Source: Allomuricauda sp. TY007
GTDB lineage: Bacteria > Bacteroidota > Bacteroidia > Flavobacteriales > Flavobacteriaceae
Length of the DNA: 64,000 nt
NCBI RefSeq assembly: GCF_010468565.1
Contig: NZ_WUEG01000006.1
Coordinates: 1-64,000, forward strand
Reading direction: 5' to 3'
Positions 42,080-50,637 of this stretch are shown here, piece by piece. How positions within the stretch are numbered: position 1 is the stretch's first letter; every line of letters starts with the position of its first letter. A model generated the notes under the pieces. It saw only the letters and a program-made list of their open reading frames with translations. It was not told where the DNA came from and made no database searches. Both the position numbers and the translations under genes were made by a program.

Positions 42080-44242
42080 CTATAAATTGTCCAGTTGGTT
42101 GCTCTTGCCATCCGAGCTTATCGTCCAGAAAAATCCAATAAAGAAGAAACTGTCGGCCGGTGGAGTAATTGCTCTTCTATTGAATACTCCGTTAGCATCC
42201 GGAACTTCTGCATATTGATAATTGCTCACATTATTGAAACTCAAAAGATTGCTCACCGAGAAGTACAAAATCTTTTGTTGGTCAATAAGATAGGCCCAAT
42301 TGAAGCTAAGATTGTTGTAAGACTTTGTCTTTTCCGTCATAAAACCAGGTATATTGGGATTGTGGTACGGCCTACCGGAACCATACGAATAAGAAAACCC
42401 AACTTGGGACCTTAGCTTATCCACCCAATATTTGGTAACCAACGATACATTATGTTTTGGCGCAAAGTTAGGCGTTGCCCTTTCGGGAAAGTTTCGATAG
42501 TTCCGTTCAGTATCCAAAAAGGAATACGAGAACCAATAATCCAAGTTCTCTATGCTCTTGCTATCCCTCCAAAAAACATCGACGCCCTTGGCATACCCGC
42601 CTCCCGAATTGGTGTAATTGGAATTGAACTGTGGCGCATCCGTATCATATTTGACCAACTGGTCATAATCCTTATAATAGGCCTCGGTCCTAAAAGTTTT
42701 CCCATTATTGATGTATTGATAATTGAGGATATAGTGCGATGCTTTTTCCATGTCCAAATTTTGCGTGAACTTAACCACTTCGGTAAGCGGCCGCTGATAA
42801 AAATCGCCATAGGCCAAAGAAAACTGCCCGTCCTCTCCCGGTTTATAGGCCAAAGACACCCTTGGCGATATTGTAAACCCATCCAGCAAGCTGCTGTGCG
42901 CCCCCCGGATACCCAGCTTCATGGCGAACTTGTTGCTCAGGAAAATATCTGATTCTGCAAAAGCGGCCCATAAACCATCATTATAACCACTATTGAACTC
43001 ATCCAAATCAACATCTGTGTAGGTTTCATCATAATTGGTATTGAAATACTCTGCTCCAAAACTCAAATCATACCGATTACTAAAATTTTTACGTGCCTTT
43101 ATCTTGATATGTGATGAGGTTTCCTTGGCATCGACCTTGTCTTCCTGTATACCGATATCATTGGTGTCCCAAGCAATAGATGCTCCAGAAGTCAAACTCC
43201 AGTCGTTGGCAAAAAAGTATTTATAGGACGAATTAAAGTATAAGTTGTTGTTCTTGAGACGGAAACGTACGTAATCATCAAAATTGATGTCCTCCTGTTC
43301 AATATCCAGATTGGAATGGTTGAATCCCGTGTACAGTTTAAACATACTCTTTTCACCTTTGCTTCTAAAAACCGCTTCCCCAGAAATGGATTCGTACGGG
43401 ATGTTCCAACGAACACCTTGGGTGGATGGAATCAAAGCCTCATAAGGGGCAAGATTCATGTAAGATGTATTGATGCTGAGCGATTGGTCGCCCCAAATCT
43501 TTGTATGCCCCACTCCACCCCCAACACTCATTATGGAAATATCCGTTTTCTCCTGTAACGGCACATCCGTAGTATTCAACAAAAGTACACTGGACAGGGC
43601 CTGCCCATACTCCGCCGAATAACCTCCCGTGCTAAAAGAAATCCCTTTAAAAAGAAATGGTGAAAATCTGCCACGGGTCGGTGTATTATTGGGTGTGGCA
43701 TTGAACGGTTGAAAAACACGAAGACCATCTATAAAAACCTGTGTTTCCCCTGCAGTACCTCCACGAACGAACAAACGACCATCCTCGTTTACCGTTGTGG
43801 TTCCAGGTAGTGTTTGCAAAGCAGCCACAAAATCGCCCGCAGCCCCTGCTGTGGTAACAATATCCAACGGTTTCAGCACAGACACCTTGGAATTATCTCC
43901 TGCCTCAAAGGTTCCCGCGGTCAAAGTAACACCCGACAACGAATTGACGGACTCCATCAATTTAATATGTAAATCCTTAAAATAGGAAACATCTCCTGCC
44001 TCGTAGTGTGGTTCGTAGGACAACATGGAAACAACCAGGGTCTGCATTCCCTCTTCAGTTGTCTCAAAGCTAAAATTACCGTCGGCATCCGATGAGGCGC
44101 CATCGTAAGTTCCTTCCAAATAAATGTTGGCACCTTCGATGGGGTTGTTTTTGGCATCGGTAACTTTTCCATTGATGGTCTGCTGTGCAAAAACAACTCC
44201 GGTACTTAATAATAATGTAATTAGATTGATGATGATTTTCAT
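42080..44242 (-). CDS. TonB-dependent receptor with N-terminal carboxypeptidase-like domain
   Basis: 720 residues from the ATG at 44242 (signal MKIIINLITLLLSTGVVFAQ). A regulatory CarboxypepD-like domain (about 22-105, INGKVTDAKNNPIEGANIYLEG), a plug (about 115-230, DFVAALQTLPGTTTVNEDGRLFVRGG) and a 22-strand barrel follow. The barrel ends in FFIGFFWTISSD...NQLDNL rather than a clean terminal aromatic. It is not of the SusC type and has no SusD partner. Its promoter has the LytTR-type repeats of the two-component locus, so its uptake substrate may be what the system responds to; this is inference. Confidence 0.92.
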   Translation of the reverse strand: MKIIINLITLLLSTGVVFAQQTINGKVTDAKNNPIEGANIYLEGTYDGASSDADGNFSFETTEEGMQTLVVSMLSYEPHYEAGDVSYFKDLHIKLMESVNSLSGVTLTAGTFEAGDNSKVSVLKPLDIVTTAGAAGDFVAALQTLPGTTTVNEDGRLFVRGGTAGETQVFIDGLRVFQPFNATPNNTPTRGRFSPFLFKGISFSTGGYSAEYGQALSSVLLLNTTDVPLQEKTDISIMSVGGGVGHTKIWGDQSLSINTSYMNLAPYEALIPSTQGVRWNIPYESISGEAVFRSKGEKSMFKLYTGFNHSNLDIEQEDINFDDYVRFRLKNNNLYFNSSYKYFFANDWSLTSGASIAWDTNDIGIQEDKVDAKETSSHIKIKARKNFSNRYDLSFGAEYFNTNYDETYTDVDLDEFNSGYNDGLWAAFAESDIFLSNKFAMKLGIRGAHSSLLDGFTISPRVSLAYKPGEDGQFSLAYGDFYQRPLTEVVKFTQNLDMEKASHYILNYQYINNGKTFRTEAYYKDYDQLVKYDTDAPQFNSNYTNSGGGYAKGVDVFWRDSKSIENLDYWFSYSFLDTERNYRNFPERATPNFAPKHNVSLVTKYWVDKLRSQVGFSYSYGSGRPYHNPNIPGFMTEKTKSYNNLSFNWAYLIDQQKILYFSVSNLLSFNNVSNYQYAEVPDANGVFNRRAITPPADSFFFIGFFWTISSDGKSNQLDNL

Positions 44243-44266
44243 GACTGATCGTTTTGATTGATGCCA

Positions 44267-44337
44267 CAAAATTGCTCTTGAACACCTTACCAAACGAAAA
44301 GGAAATACTCAATTGTAGTTTTTTATTGCTGAATTGA
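44267..44337 (-). promoter_or_regulatory. LytTR-type promoter of the TonB-dependent receptor gene
   Basis: On the minus strand, TCAATTCAG (44337-44329) and ACAATTGAG (44316-44308) form a degenerate direct repeat with the same 21-bp period. The -7-like box CAATTTTG at 44274-44267 lies 34 bp from the proximal repeat. The leader before ATG (ATCAAAACGATCAGTC) resembles that of the 2TM operon. The repeats themselves are weaker than at 38252-38322. Confidence 0.5.
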
Positions 44338-44454
44338 ATTACAGTTTTCACTTTGCAGTTCACTCCAAAAAATCAACATTTCGGTAGGTTGAAATTTTTA
44401 TAGACGGTCTTCTTTCTGAATTTTGGAGTAGACAAAACATCAAATACAAATAGT

Positions 44455-44874
44455 ATGAAAACTGTTACACTAGCTTTAAGTTTCCTCTTTGTAAGCATCA
44501 TTGCCATGGCACAAGAAAAAACCAACGTAGCTATTACCGTTACCATCGACAACCTAACCAGTGATGAAGGAAAAGTGCTTGCAGGCCTACACACCGCCGA
44601 AACTTTTATGAAAGGTCCAGGCATACAAAACTTGGAAAGTACCATTGAAAACGGAAAAGCAATCTTGAAGTTCAATAACGTAAAACCAGGCACCTATGCC
44701 GTTATGGCCCTGCACGATGCTAACGAAAACAACCGAATGGATTATCAGTCCAACGGGATGCCAAAAGAAAGCTACGGGATGTCTGGCAACGATATGACCA
44801 TGGGGCCACCAACTTTTAACAGTGCCAAGTTTACTGTTGGCGATGAGGATTTGGAAATGAACATCCGGTTTTAA
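44455..44874 (+). CDS. DUF2141-domain secreted protein
   Basis: This 139-residue protein has a signal peptide ending near AMAQ (about residue 20). It then shows the DUF2141 pattern: VTIDNLTSDEGKVLAGLHTAETF, KFNNVKPGTYAVMALHDANENNRMD, GMPKESYGMSGN. Members are periplasmic beta-sandwich proteins of unknown function, common in marine Bacteroidota. Single gene, divergent from the TonB receptor, and followed by a MITE-like repeat. Confidence 0.9.
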   Translation: MKTVTLALSFLFVSIIAMAQEKTNVAITVTIDNLTSDEGKVLAGLHTAETFMKGPGIQNLESTIENGKAILKFNNVKPGTYAVMALHDANENNRMDYQSNGMPKESYGMSGNDMTMGPPTFNSAKFTVGDEDLEMNIRF

Positions 44875-44905
44875 TCAAAAAACAACAGTCAATTATCAGA
44901 AGAAC

Positions 44906-45028
44906 CCGTCTAAAAAGCTTGTAGCCTGTCAGTTCGAGCGCAGTCGAGAACCTGAATAACATTGATAACCAATAGGTTTCGACTACGCTCAACCTGACAA
45001 AGTCAAAATTTTGTTGCTTTTTAGACGG
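44906..45028. repeat. MITE-like element with 13-bp perfect terminal inverted repeats
   Basis: CCGTCTAAAAAGC (44906-44918) and GCTTTTTAGACGG (45016-45028) are exact inverted repeats enclosing 97 bp. A second nested palindrome has arms 44928-44949 (GTCAGTTCGAGCGCAGTCGA and following bases) and 44977-44998 (TTTCGACTACGCTCAACCTG and following bases). The GTCTAAAA end motif is shared with the element at 30764-30915, and the inner arms with 8867-8889. No open frame. Confidence 0.75.
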
Positions 45029-45128
45029 ACTCTTAGCTTTAATACAATCTGCGCCTTTTAGGATTCTTTCTTTTCTATAGACTAACCTAATGGTTTTTTA
45101 TACTTTTATGCCCTAAACTTAGAATTGA

Positions 45129-46070
45129 ATGACCATTACCCAGCTTCAATATGTGTTAGCTGTTGCCGAGCACAAGAACTTTACCCTTGCCGCAGAAAAA
45201 AGTTTTGTTACCCAACCCACCTTGAGCATGCAGGTACAAAAGTTGGAGGACGAACTCGATGTCCTCATTTTTGACAGGGGCAAAAAACCCATCACCATTA
45301 CCGAAGTAGGGGAAAAAATTGTGGCCCAGGCAAAGAACATTGTTGCCGAAGCGGAACGCATCAAAGATATTGTGGATCAAGACAAAGGGTATGTTGGGGG
45401 AGATTACACTCTTGGAATAATACCTACGGTTATGCCTACTTTACTGCCCATGTTCCTAAATGCATTCATAAAAAAGTATCCCAAGGTTAACCTCATCATC
45501 AAGGAGCAATCCACCCAAACCATGATCAAAAATATTATGGATGGGCATTTGGATGCTGGAATAGCCGCAACACCGCTAGAAATTGAGTTTATCAAAGAAC
45601 GCCCATTATATTATGAGCCTTTTGTAGGTTACGTCCCAAAAAATCATAGGCTGGCATCAGAAAATGAAATATCTACGGATGATCTGGATGTAAATGATAT
45701 TCTTTTGTTGCAGGATGGCCATTGCTTTCGAGAAGGGGTGATCAACCTTTGCAAGGCCTCCAAAAACCGACATGGTGACCATTTTAAAATTGAAAGTGGA
45801 AGTTTTGAGACCTTGGTCAGTTTAGCGGATGAAGGCATGGGAATGACCCTGTTGCCCTACTTGAATACCCTACACTTGGAAGAGGACAAGAGTACTAACC
45901 TAAAATCCTTCCAAAAACCTACTCCGGCACGTGAAATAAGTTTGATTTACCATAAAAGCGAACTGAAAATACAAATTACGGATGCTCTCAGAGAGGTAAT
46001 CTCCAGTATTGTTCGTGGAGCAATTGCTTTTCAGGATGTGAAAATCATCAGCCCTTTAAACAAAAATTAA
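45129..46070 (+). CDS. oxyR: OxyR, hydrogen-peroxide-sensing LysR-family regulator
   Basis: This 313-residue protein has an N-terminal LysR helix-turn-helix (QLQYVLAVAEHKNFTLAAEKSFVTQPTLSMQVQKLE) and a periplasmic-binding-type effector domain. The peroxide-sensing cysteine pair is present in LLLQDGHCFREGVINLC, at residues Cys199 and Cys208, the same numbers as in E. coli OxyR. Oxidation to a disulfide would switch the regulator to activate catalase and peroxidase genes, which lie outside the window. Single gene; a hairpin follows at 46071-46092. Confidence 0.95.
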   Translation: MTITQLQYVLAVAEHKNFTLAAEKSFVTQPTLSMQVQKLEDELDVLIFDRGKKPITITEVGEKIVAQAKNIVAEAERIKDIVDQDKGYVGGDYTLGIIPTVMPTLLPMFLNAFIKKYPKVNLIIKEQSTQTMIKNIMDGHLDAGIAATPLEIEFIKERPLYYEPFVGYVPKNHRLASENEISTDDLDVNDILLLQDGHCFREGVINLCKASKNRHGDHFKIESGSFETLVSLADEGMGMTLLPYLNTLHLEEDKSTNLKSFQKPTPAREISLIYHKSELKIQITDALREVISSIVRGAIAFQDVKIISPLNKN

Positions 46071-46092
46071 AGAGCCGCTTTTCAGCGGCTCT
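46071..46092. terminator. Shared hairpin between oxyR and the convergent small gene
   Basis: AGAGCCGCT-tttc-AGCGGCTCT is a perfect 9-bp stem beginning right after the oxyR stop codon. On the minus strand it is followed by TTTAATTTTTG, so it terminates the small gene ending at 46102 well; the plus-strand T tract is poor. Confidence 0.75.
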
Positions 46093-46101
46093 AGTTAGTG
46101 T

Positions 46102-46299
46102 TTATGCTTTTAATAGTAATAATGTTGATTGTAATTCTGGCTTGTCTACAAGATAAAATTGTAACCAGATTTTAAGCTCTTCCACTTCACTTGGCAATAA
46201 TCTAGAAATAGCTTTCTGAAGTTCCCTAGCAAAGAGTTTAACATCAAAACTCACCTTTTGAAGGATTGTTTTGGTGTAATCTAACATAGCTCTAGGCAT
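46102..46299 (-). CDS. Conserved small flavobacterial protein, unknown function
   Basis: This 65-residue basic, helical protein begins MPRAMLDYTKTILQKVSFD and continues LFARELQKAISRLLPSEVEELKIWL. I recall near-identical small proteins in many Flavobacteriia, always about 60-65 residues, with no assigned role. The frame shows normal codon use, an AT-rich upstream region and a terminator hairpin 10 bp after the stop, all supporting a real gene. It could be a nucleic-acid- or protein-binding factor, which is a guess. Confidence 0.75.
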   Translation of the reverse strand: MPRAMLDYTKTILQKVSFDVKLFARELQKAISRLLPSEVEELKIWLQFYLVDKPELQSTLLLLKA

Positions 46300-46411
46300 A
46301 ATAATTTGATTAAATTGGAAATAATAGGTTGTCTCCTAAATTAGTAAAAAACACGTTTAAAAAACCTAAGTTTCAGTTAAAAAATAAATACCTTGTTGTT
46401 AAAATTGATCA

Positions 46412-47704
46412 ATGCCCTATATGAACCAACCACAGATAAAACCTATTAAGCTTCTGTTTTTCAGTGTTTTGATGATTTCTTTTTTATTAACTGGATGTAG
46501 TTCAATCAAAAAAACACTGAACTCAAAAATTGGGAGCAACAAGCTGAAAAATTCTTTTCATGGCCTTGTAATTATTGATGCCAATACTAAAAAAGAGGTC
46601 TATAGTCATAATGGCGACAAATACTTTACCCCTGCCAGCAACACAAAGATTGTAACGTTCTACACGGGGATGAAATTACTTCCGAAAAACATCCCAACCC
46701 TAAAATATATCGTTGCCAACGACACTTTATTTATTGAAGGTGCCGGTGACCCATCATGGTTGCACCCCTATTTTCAGGATAGCACGGCAATAGATTGGTT
46801 AAAAAATCAGGAAACCATTGCTCTTTACACCAAAAATCACAACGAACCGCGCTATGGACCTGGTTGGGCCTGGGAAGATTACGACACCTATTTTTCGCCC
46901 GAGAAATCCACTTTGCCTCTTTACGGCAATGTAGCAACCATTTCCAACACCAACGGATTGGAAGTTTCTCCAAAAACGTTCGCCGATAAAATCATAATTA
47001 AGGATACCACTTTAAAAAGAGAAGAGTTCCGCAACAAGTTTTATGTCTCCTCAACGGAACAAGACACTTTGGAAATTCCTTTTGTGACCAGTGACAATTT
47101 GACCAAAGAATTATTTGAAACTGCACTTGGGAAGAATATTGTTTTAACCCAACATTTTCCATCTGGAGAAAAACAAACATTGTACGGAATAGAAACCGAC
47201 TCTATTTTTAAGCGTATGCTTTTTAAGAGCGATAACTTTTTGGCAGAGCAATTATTGATGGCTTCCTCGGCCACATTATCCGATACCTTGAGCACCAAAA
47301 AAGCCATCGATTTTATGTTGGACAATCATTTAAAGGACTTAGAACATCAGCCCCGTTGGGTAGATGGTTCGGGGCTTTCCCGTTATAATTTGTTTACGCC
47401 TCGTTCCTTTGTTCAAATCCTTCAAAAACTATATGAAGAAGTACAGGAAGAACGCCTTTTTGGGATATTTCCGATGTGGGGACCCAACAATACGGTTGAA
47501 GAATGGGAAGACCCCACTACGGAGCCGTTCCTCTTTGCCAAATCGGGCTCAGTGGGCAACAACTATAATTTGAGCGGCTATGTGAAGACCAAATCGGGCA
47601 AATTGCTCATCTTTAGTTTTATGAACAACCATTTTCGGGTGTCATCATCAGAAATAAGGGAAACCATGTATGCTACCTTAAAGAATCTCTACGAAAACTA
47701 CTGA
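46412..47704 (+). CDS. D-alanyl-D-alanine carboxypeptidase/endopeptidase, PBP4 type (S13 family), lipoprotein
   Basis: This 430-residue protein has lipobox LLTGC (Cys29). The penicillin-binding catalytic motifs are present: SxxK with Ser76 and Lys79 (TPASNTK), SxN in FKSDNFLAEQLL, and KSG in FAKSGSVGN. It trims peptide stems or cross-links of peptidoglycan in the periplasm. It is shorter than E. coli DacB because much of the inserted domain is reduced. The 3' end overlaps the convergent NudK gene by 7 bp. Confidence 0.92.
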   Translation: MPYMNQPQIKPIKLLFFSVLMISFLLTGCSSIKKTLNSKIGSNKLKNSFHGLVIIDANTKKEVYSHNGDKYFTPASNTKIVTFYTGMKLLPKNIPTLKYIVANDTLFIEGAGDPSWLHPYFQDSTAIDWLKNQETIALYTKNHNEPRYGPGWAWEDYDTYFSPEKSTLPLYGNVATISNTNGLEVSPKTFADKIIIKDTTLKREEFRNKFYVSSTEQDTLEIPFVTSDNLTKELFETALGKNIVLTQHFPSGEKQTLYGIETDSIFKRMLFKSDNFLAEQLLMASSATLSDTLSTKKAIDFMLDNHLKDLEHQPRWVDGSGLSRYNLFTPRSFVQILQKLYEEVQEERLFGIFPMWGPNNTVEEWEDPTTEPFLFAKSGSVGNNYNLSGYVKTKSGKLLIFSFMNNHFRVSSSEIRETMYATLKNLYENY

Positions 47705-48285
47705 TGCATAATTCCCTGCACTTGGGCGTATTGCAATAGCATTATAGTCTTGGCATCTTTTATTTCACCGTTTTGCATCATGGCAATCGCTTTTTTAAAA
47801 TCCAGCTCCAACACCTCAATGTTTTCGGTTTCATCCGCTGCGCCACCGCCCTCACTTACTTTCATGGCATCTTTATACTCACCAACAAAAAAATGAAGAA
47901 TCTCAGTAACCGAACCGGGTGACATGTAGGCTTCAAAAACCTTTTCCACCTTATCAATTTTATAACCCGTCTCCTCCTCTACCTCCATTTTTATCGTTTC
48001 CTCAGCATTGCCCTTTTCCAAAAGTCCCGCACAGACCTCAACCATCATCCCATCATCATTGCCATTCACATACGTGGGCATACGAAACTGTTTGGTAAGC
48101 ACTACCTTTCTTTTTTCAACATTATAAAGAAGTATGGCGGCACCATTGCCGCGGTCGTATGCTTCTCGAATTTGCTTTTCCCAAATGCCATCGTCCCGTA
48201 AATATTCAAAAGTGATTTTTTCTAGGGAATACCAATTGTCCGAAAGCAGCTCTCGCTGCATGTTTCTAATTCTGTTGCTAGCCAA
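47698..48285 (-). CDS. nudK: NUDIX hydrolase, GDP-mannose pyrophosphatase type
   Basis: Up to 195 residues. The frame opens with TTG at 48285 (ASNRIRNMQREL follows); ATG at 48261 is an alternative that still keeps the conserved LLSDNWYSL start. The Nudix box is visible as GLLEKGNAEETIKMEVEEETGY (Gx5Ex7REUxEExGU with M in place of R at one position). YDRGNGAAILLYN and the ADETENIEVLEL segment are typical of the NudK/ADP-sugar pyrophosphatase group. It hydrolyses GDP-mannose or related sugar nucleotides. Confidence 0.9.
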   Translation of the reverse strand: MASNRIRNMQRELLSDNWYSLEKITFEYLRDDGIWEKQIREAYDRGNGAAILLYNVEKRKVVLTKQFRMPTYVNGNDDGMMVEVCAGLLEKGNAEETIKMEVEEETGYKIDKVEKVFEAYMSPGSVTEILHFFVGEYKDAMKVSEGGGAADETENIEVLELDFKKAIAMMQNGEIKDAKTIMLLQYAQVQGIMHQ

Positions 48286-48415
48286 AATGAATAAGTTTTG
48301 GTTAAATATACAAGCTTATCCCCTTATCACCTTGAATTACTGCAATCACTTTTGACATCAATATTATTATGTCGATATTTATGTTTTTTGATGAAAACCG
48401 ACCAAACCCAATATT

Positions 48416-49972
48416 ATGCGTAACCCCTTACTCCTTCTATTACTTTTTGCTATTCTGATAAGTTGTGATAAAAACACCGAAAAAAAACTGCCCCGAATCG
48501 CTATTGCTGGCCTTGGAATTGAATCCAGTACGTTTTCGCCCGCCCTTACCCATGAAGAAGCATTCCATCCTAAAATCGGAGATTCCATATTTAACCGCTA
48601 TCCGTTTATGAATGCGGATTCATCCTTGAGAAAACGAGCCGAATGGGTTCCCACTTTAGTGGGAAAATCATTGCCCGGGGGAACCGTAACTCGAGAAGCT
48701 TACGAATCCTTGGTGGGCAAAACACTTACCATGTTGGAGGAAAATATGCCGTACGACGGTCTTTTCTTTGACATTCATGGAGCCATGAGCGTTGTTGGAT
48801 TGGATGACCCAGAAGGCGACCTCATCAAAAGAATTCGTGAGGTAGTGGGAACCGACGTATTGATTTCGACCTCCATGGATCTCCACGGAAATGTATCCAA
48901 ACGTTTGGCGCAGCACTCCGATTTGATTACTTGTTACAGAATGGCACCTCATGAAGATGCAACGGAATCCCGCAAACGAGCTGTGGAAAACCTGGTATCG
49001 CGATTGGAAAACGGAAAAGGTAAGCCAAAATATAAAGCCTGGGTTCCCGTACCGATTTTGTTACCAGGCGAAAAAACGAGCACCCGAGTGGAGCCAGGTA
49101 AAAGTCTGTACGCCAAAGTTCCCGAAGTGGAGCAACAAGAAGGTGTAATCGATGCAGCTATTTGGATTGGCTACGCATGGGCCGATGAACCCCGAAACCA
49201 TGCCGTGGTTATGGCTACCGGGGATGATAAAAAGCAAGTAACCGAAGGGGCCGAAAAGTTGGCCAATAGCTTTTGGGATGTCCGCGAAGAATTTGAATTC
49301 GTGGCCCCCACAAAATCCTACGAAGAAGCATTGGAACTTGCTTTGGCGAGTGACAAAAAACCATTTATGTTGAGTGATATGGGCGACAACCCCACCGCAG
49401 GCGGTGCAGGGGATGTTACCTGGACCTTGACCGAACTTTTAAAACGAGGGGAATTCCACACACCTGATGGCAAATCATTGATTTACGCCTCTATTCCCGG
49501 GCCTAAATTGGTGGAACAAGCTATGCAAGTTGGCGTTGGCGGAGAAGTCAGTGCTCCTGTTGGTGCCGATATTGACGATAGATATGCCCCACCCCTTATG
49601 CTAACGGGAAAAGTTACTGCCATAAAACATGGCGACGTACATGCTGAGACCGAAGTAGTTGTACAAGTGGACAACGCCCATGTAATCGTAACCAAAAAGA
49701 GAAAACCGTATCACAGAAAATCCGACTTCACCAATTTGGGACTTACTCCCAGTGAAACGGATATTATTGTAGTCAAAATTGGGTATTTGGTTCCAGAACT
49801 TTATAATATGCGTGGGGACTGGATCATGGCACTTACCCCTGGGGGCGTAGATCAAGACTTGGAGCGTTTGGGCCATAAAAGAATCATCAGGCCCATGTTT
49901 CCTTATGATAAGGATATGGAACGCCCTGACCTATCGGCTCGCTTGATAAAGGCTTCGGATAATCTGGACTAA
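48416..49972 (+). CDS. M81-family metallopeptidase (MlrC/microcystinase-like) lipoprotein
   Basis: This 518-residue protein has lipobox LISC (Cys17). It matches the MlrC family: GIESSTFSPALTHEEAF, FFDIHGAMSVVGLDDPEGDLI (zinc ligands Asp and His), TSMDLHGNVS (His), CYRMAPHEDA, and the MlrC C-terminal domain (LSDMGDNPTAGGAGDVTW). MlrC opens linearised cyclic peptides such as microcystin; most homologues act on other small cyclic or D-amino-acid peptides. Export as a lipoprotein points to extracellular substrates. The stop overlaps the convergent DUF2461 gene by 4 bp. Confidence 0.9.
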   Translation: MRNPLLLLLLFAILISCDKNTEKKLPRIAIAGLGIESSTFSPALTHEEAFHPKIGDSIFNRYPFMNADSSLRKRAEWVPTLVGKSLPGGTVTREAYESLVGKTLTMLEENMPYDGLFFDIHGAMSVVGLDDPEGDLIKRIREVVGTDVLISTSMDLHGNVSKRLAQHSDLITCYRMAPHEDATESRKRAVENLVSRLENGKGKPKYKAWVPVPILLPGEKTSTRVEPGKSLYAKVPEVEQQEGVIDAAIWIGYAWADEPRNHAVVMATGDDKKQVTEGAEKLANSFWDVREEFEFVAPTKSYEEALELALASDKKPFMLSDMGDNPTAGGAGDVTWTLTELLKRGEFHTPDGKSLIYASIPGPKLVEQAMQVGVGGEVSAPVGADIDDRYAPPLMLTGKVTAIKHGDVHAETEVVVQVDNAHVIVTKKRKPYHRKSDFTNLGLTPSETDIIVVKIGYLVPELYNMRGDWIMALTPGGVDQDLERLGHKRIIRPMFPYDKDMERPDLSARLIKASDNLD

Positions 49973-50622
49973 ACAGTTACCGCTTGGTTTAAATATTGAC
50001 GAAAGGGTAGCATTTCTTTGTAAACATCAACGATTTTTTCCTTGAAATCATCACTGAGGACGTCTTTCTTGGTCAAGCCATATTCTACTGCAAAGGTTTT
50101 GTTCCGCAACAATTCTATATGTGGATGGTCGTTGGAAAACCCTTTGGGCGATGACACCAGTTTTTCGTCTTCATATAAACCTCCGAACATTTTTTTGAAA
50201 GAAGGTTTATCAAGAATCGCCTGCAATTCCTCCCCGTTGTAATCGATGGCATCACGGATACTACGAAGGGTTTTGGAATCCGGTCGCCAGCGACCGCCGG
50301 CCAGCAAACAATGTTTTAGACCGATTTCAATATAAAAATCGGCAGAATTGGGCGCTTTGTCCAATCCAGCACCAAAATGATCTTTATAAATGGGCTTGTT
50401 TGGGTGAAACATCAGATTATTATTGATTCGATTGATACCCTTTTTACCTAGAGTTGGGTAATAATCATCATGAAGCTGAGCCATGGTCATATCCAAATCG
50501 TCCAGCCAAGCAATTAAATCATTTCGAAGGGATTTGTACCATTTACGGTTCGCATCCATCCATTCCTTGTTATTGTTTTGTTGCAATTCTTCCAGAAAGT
50601 GGAACAGGTCGTTGAAATTCAT
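49969..50622 (-). CDS. DUF2461-domain protein
   Basis: This 217-residue cytoplasmic protein has the DUF2461 pattern: FHFLEELQQNNNKEWMDANRKWY at the start, NNLMFHPNKPIYKDHFGAGLD, and FYIEIGLKHCLLAGGRWRP. The family is widespread and of unknown function. The DUF2461 gene is followed upstream on the same strand by the third four-helix-bundle cassette, whose left inverted repeat begins 16 bp before its ATG, so that cassette lies in its 5' leader or operon. Confidence 0.9.
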   Translation of the reverse strand: MNFNDLFHFLEELQQNNNKEWMDANRKWYKSLRNDLIAWLDDLDMTMAQLHDDYYPTLGKKGINRINNNLMFHPNKPIYKDHFGAGLDKAPNSADFYIEIGLKHCLLAGGRWRPDSKTLRSIRDAIDYNGEELQAILDKPSFKKMFGGLYEDEKLVSSPKGFSNDHPHIELLRNKTFAVEYGLTKKDVLSDDFKEKIVDVYKEMLPFRQYLNQAVTV

Positions 50623-50637
50623 GGATTGTTCGGTGTT

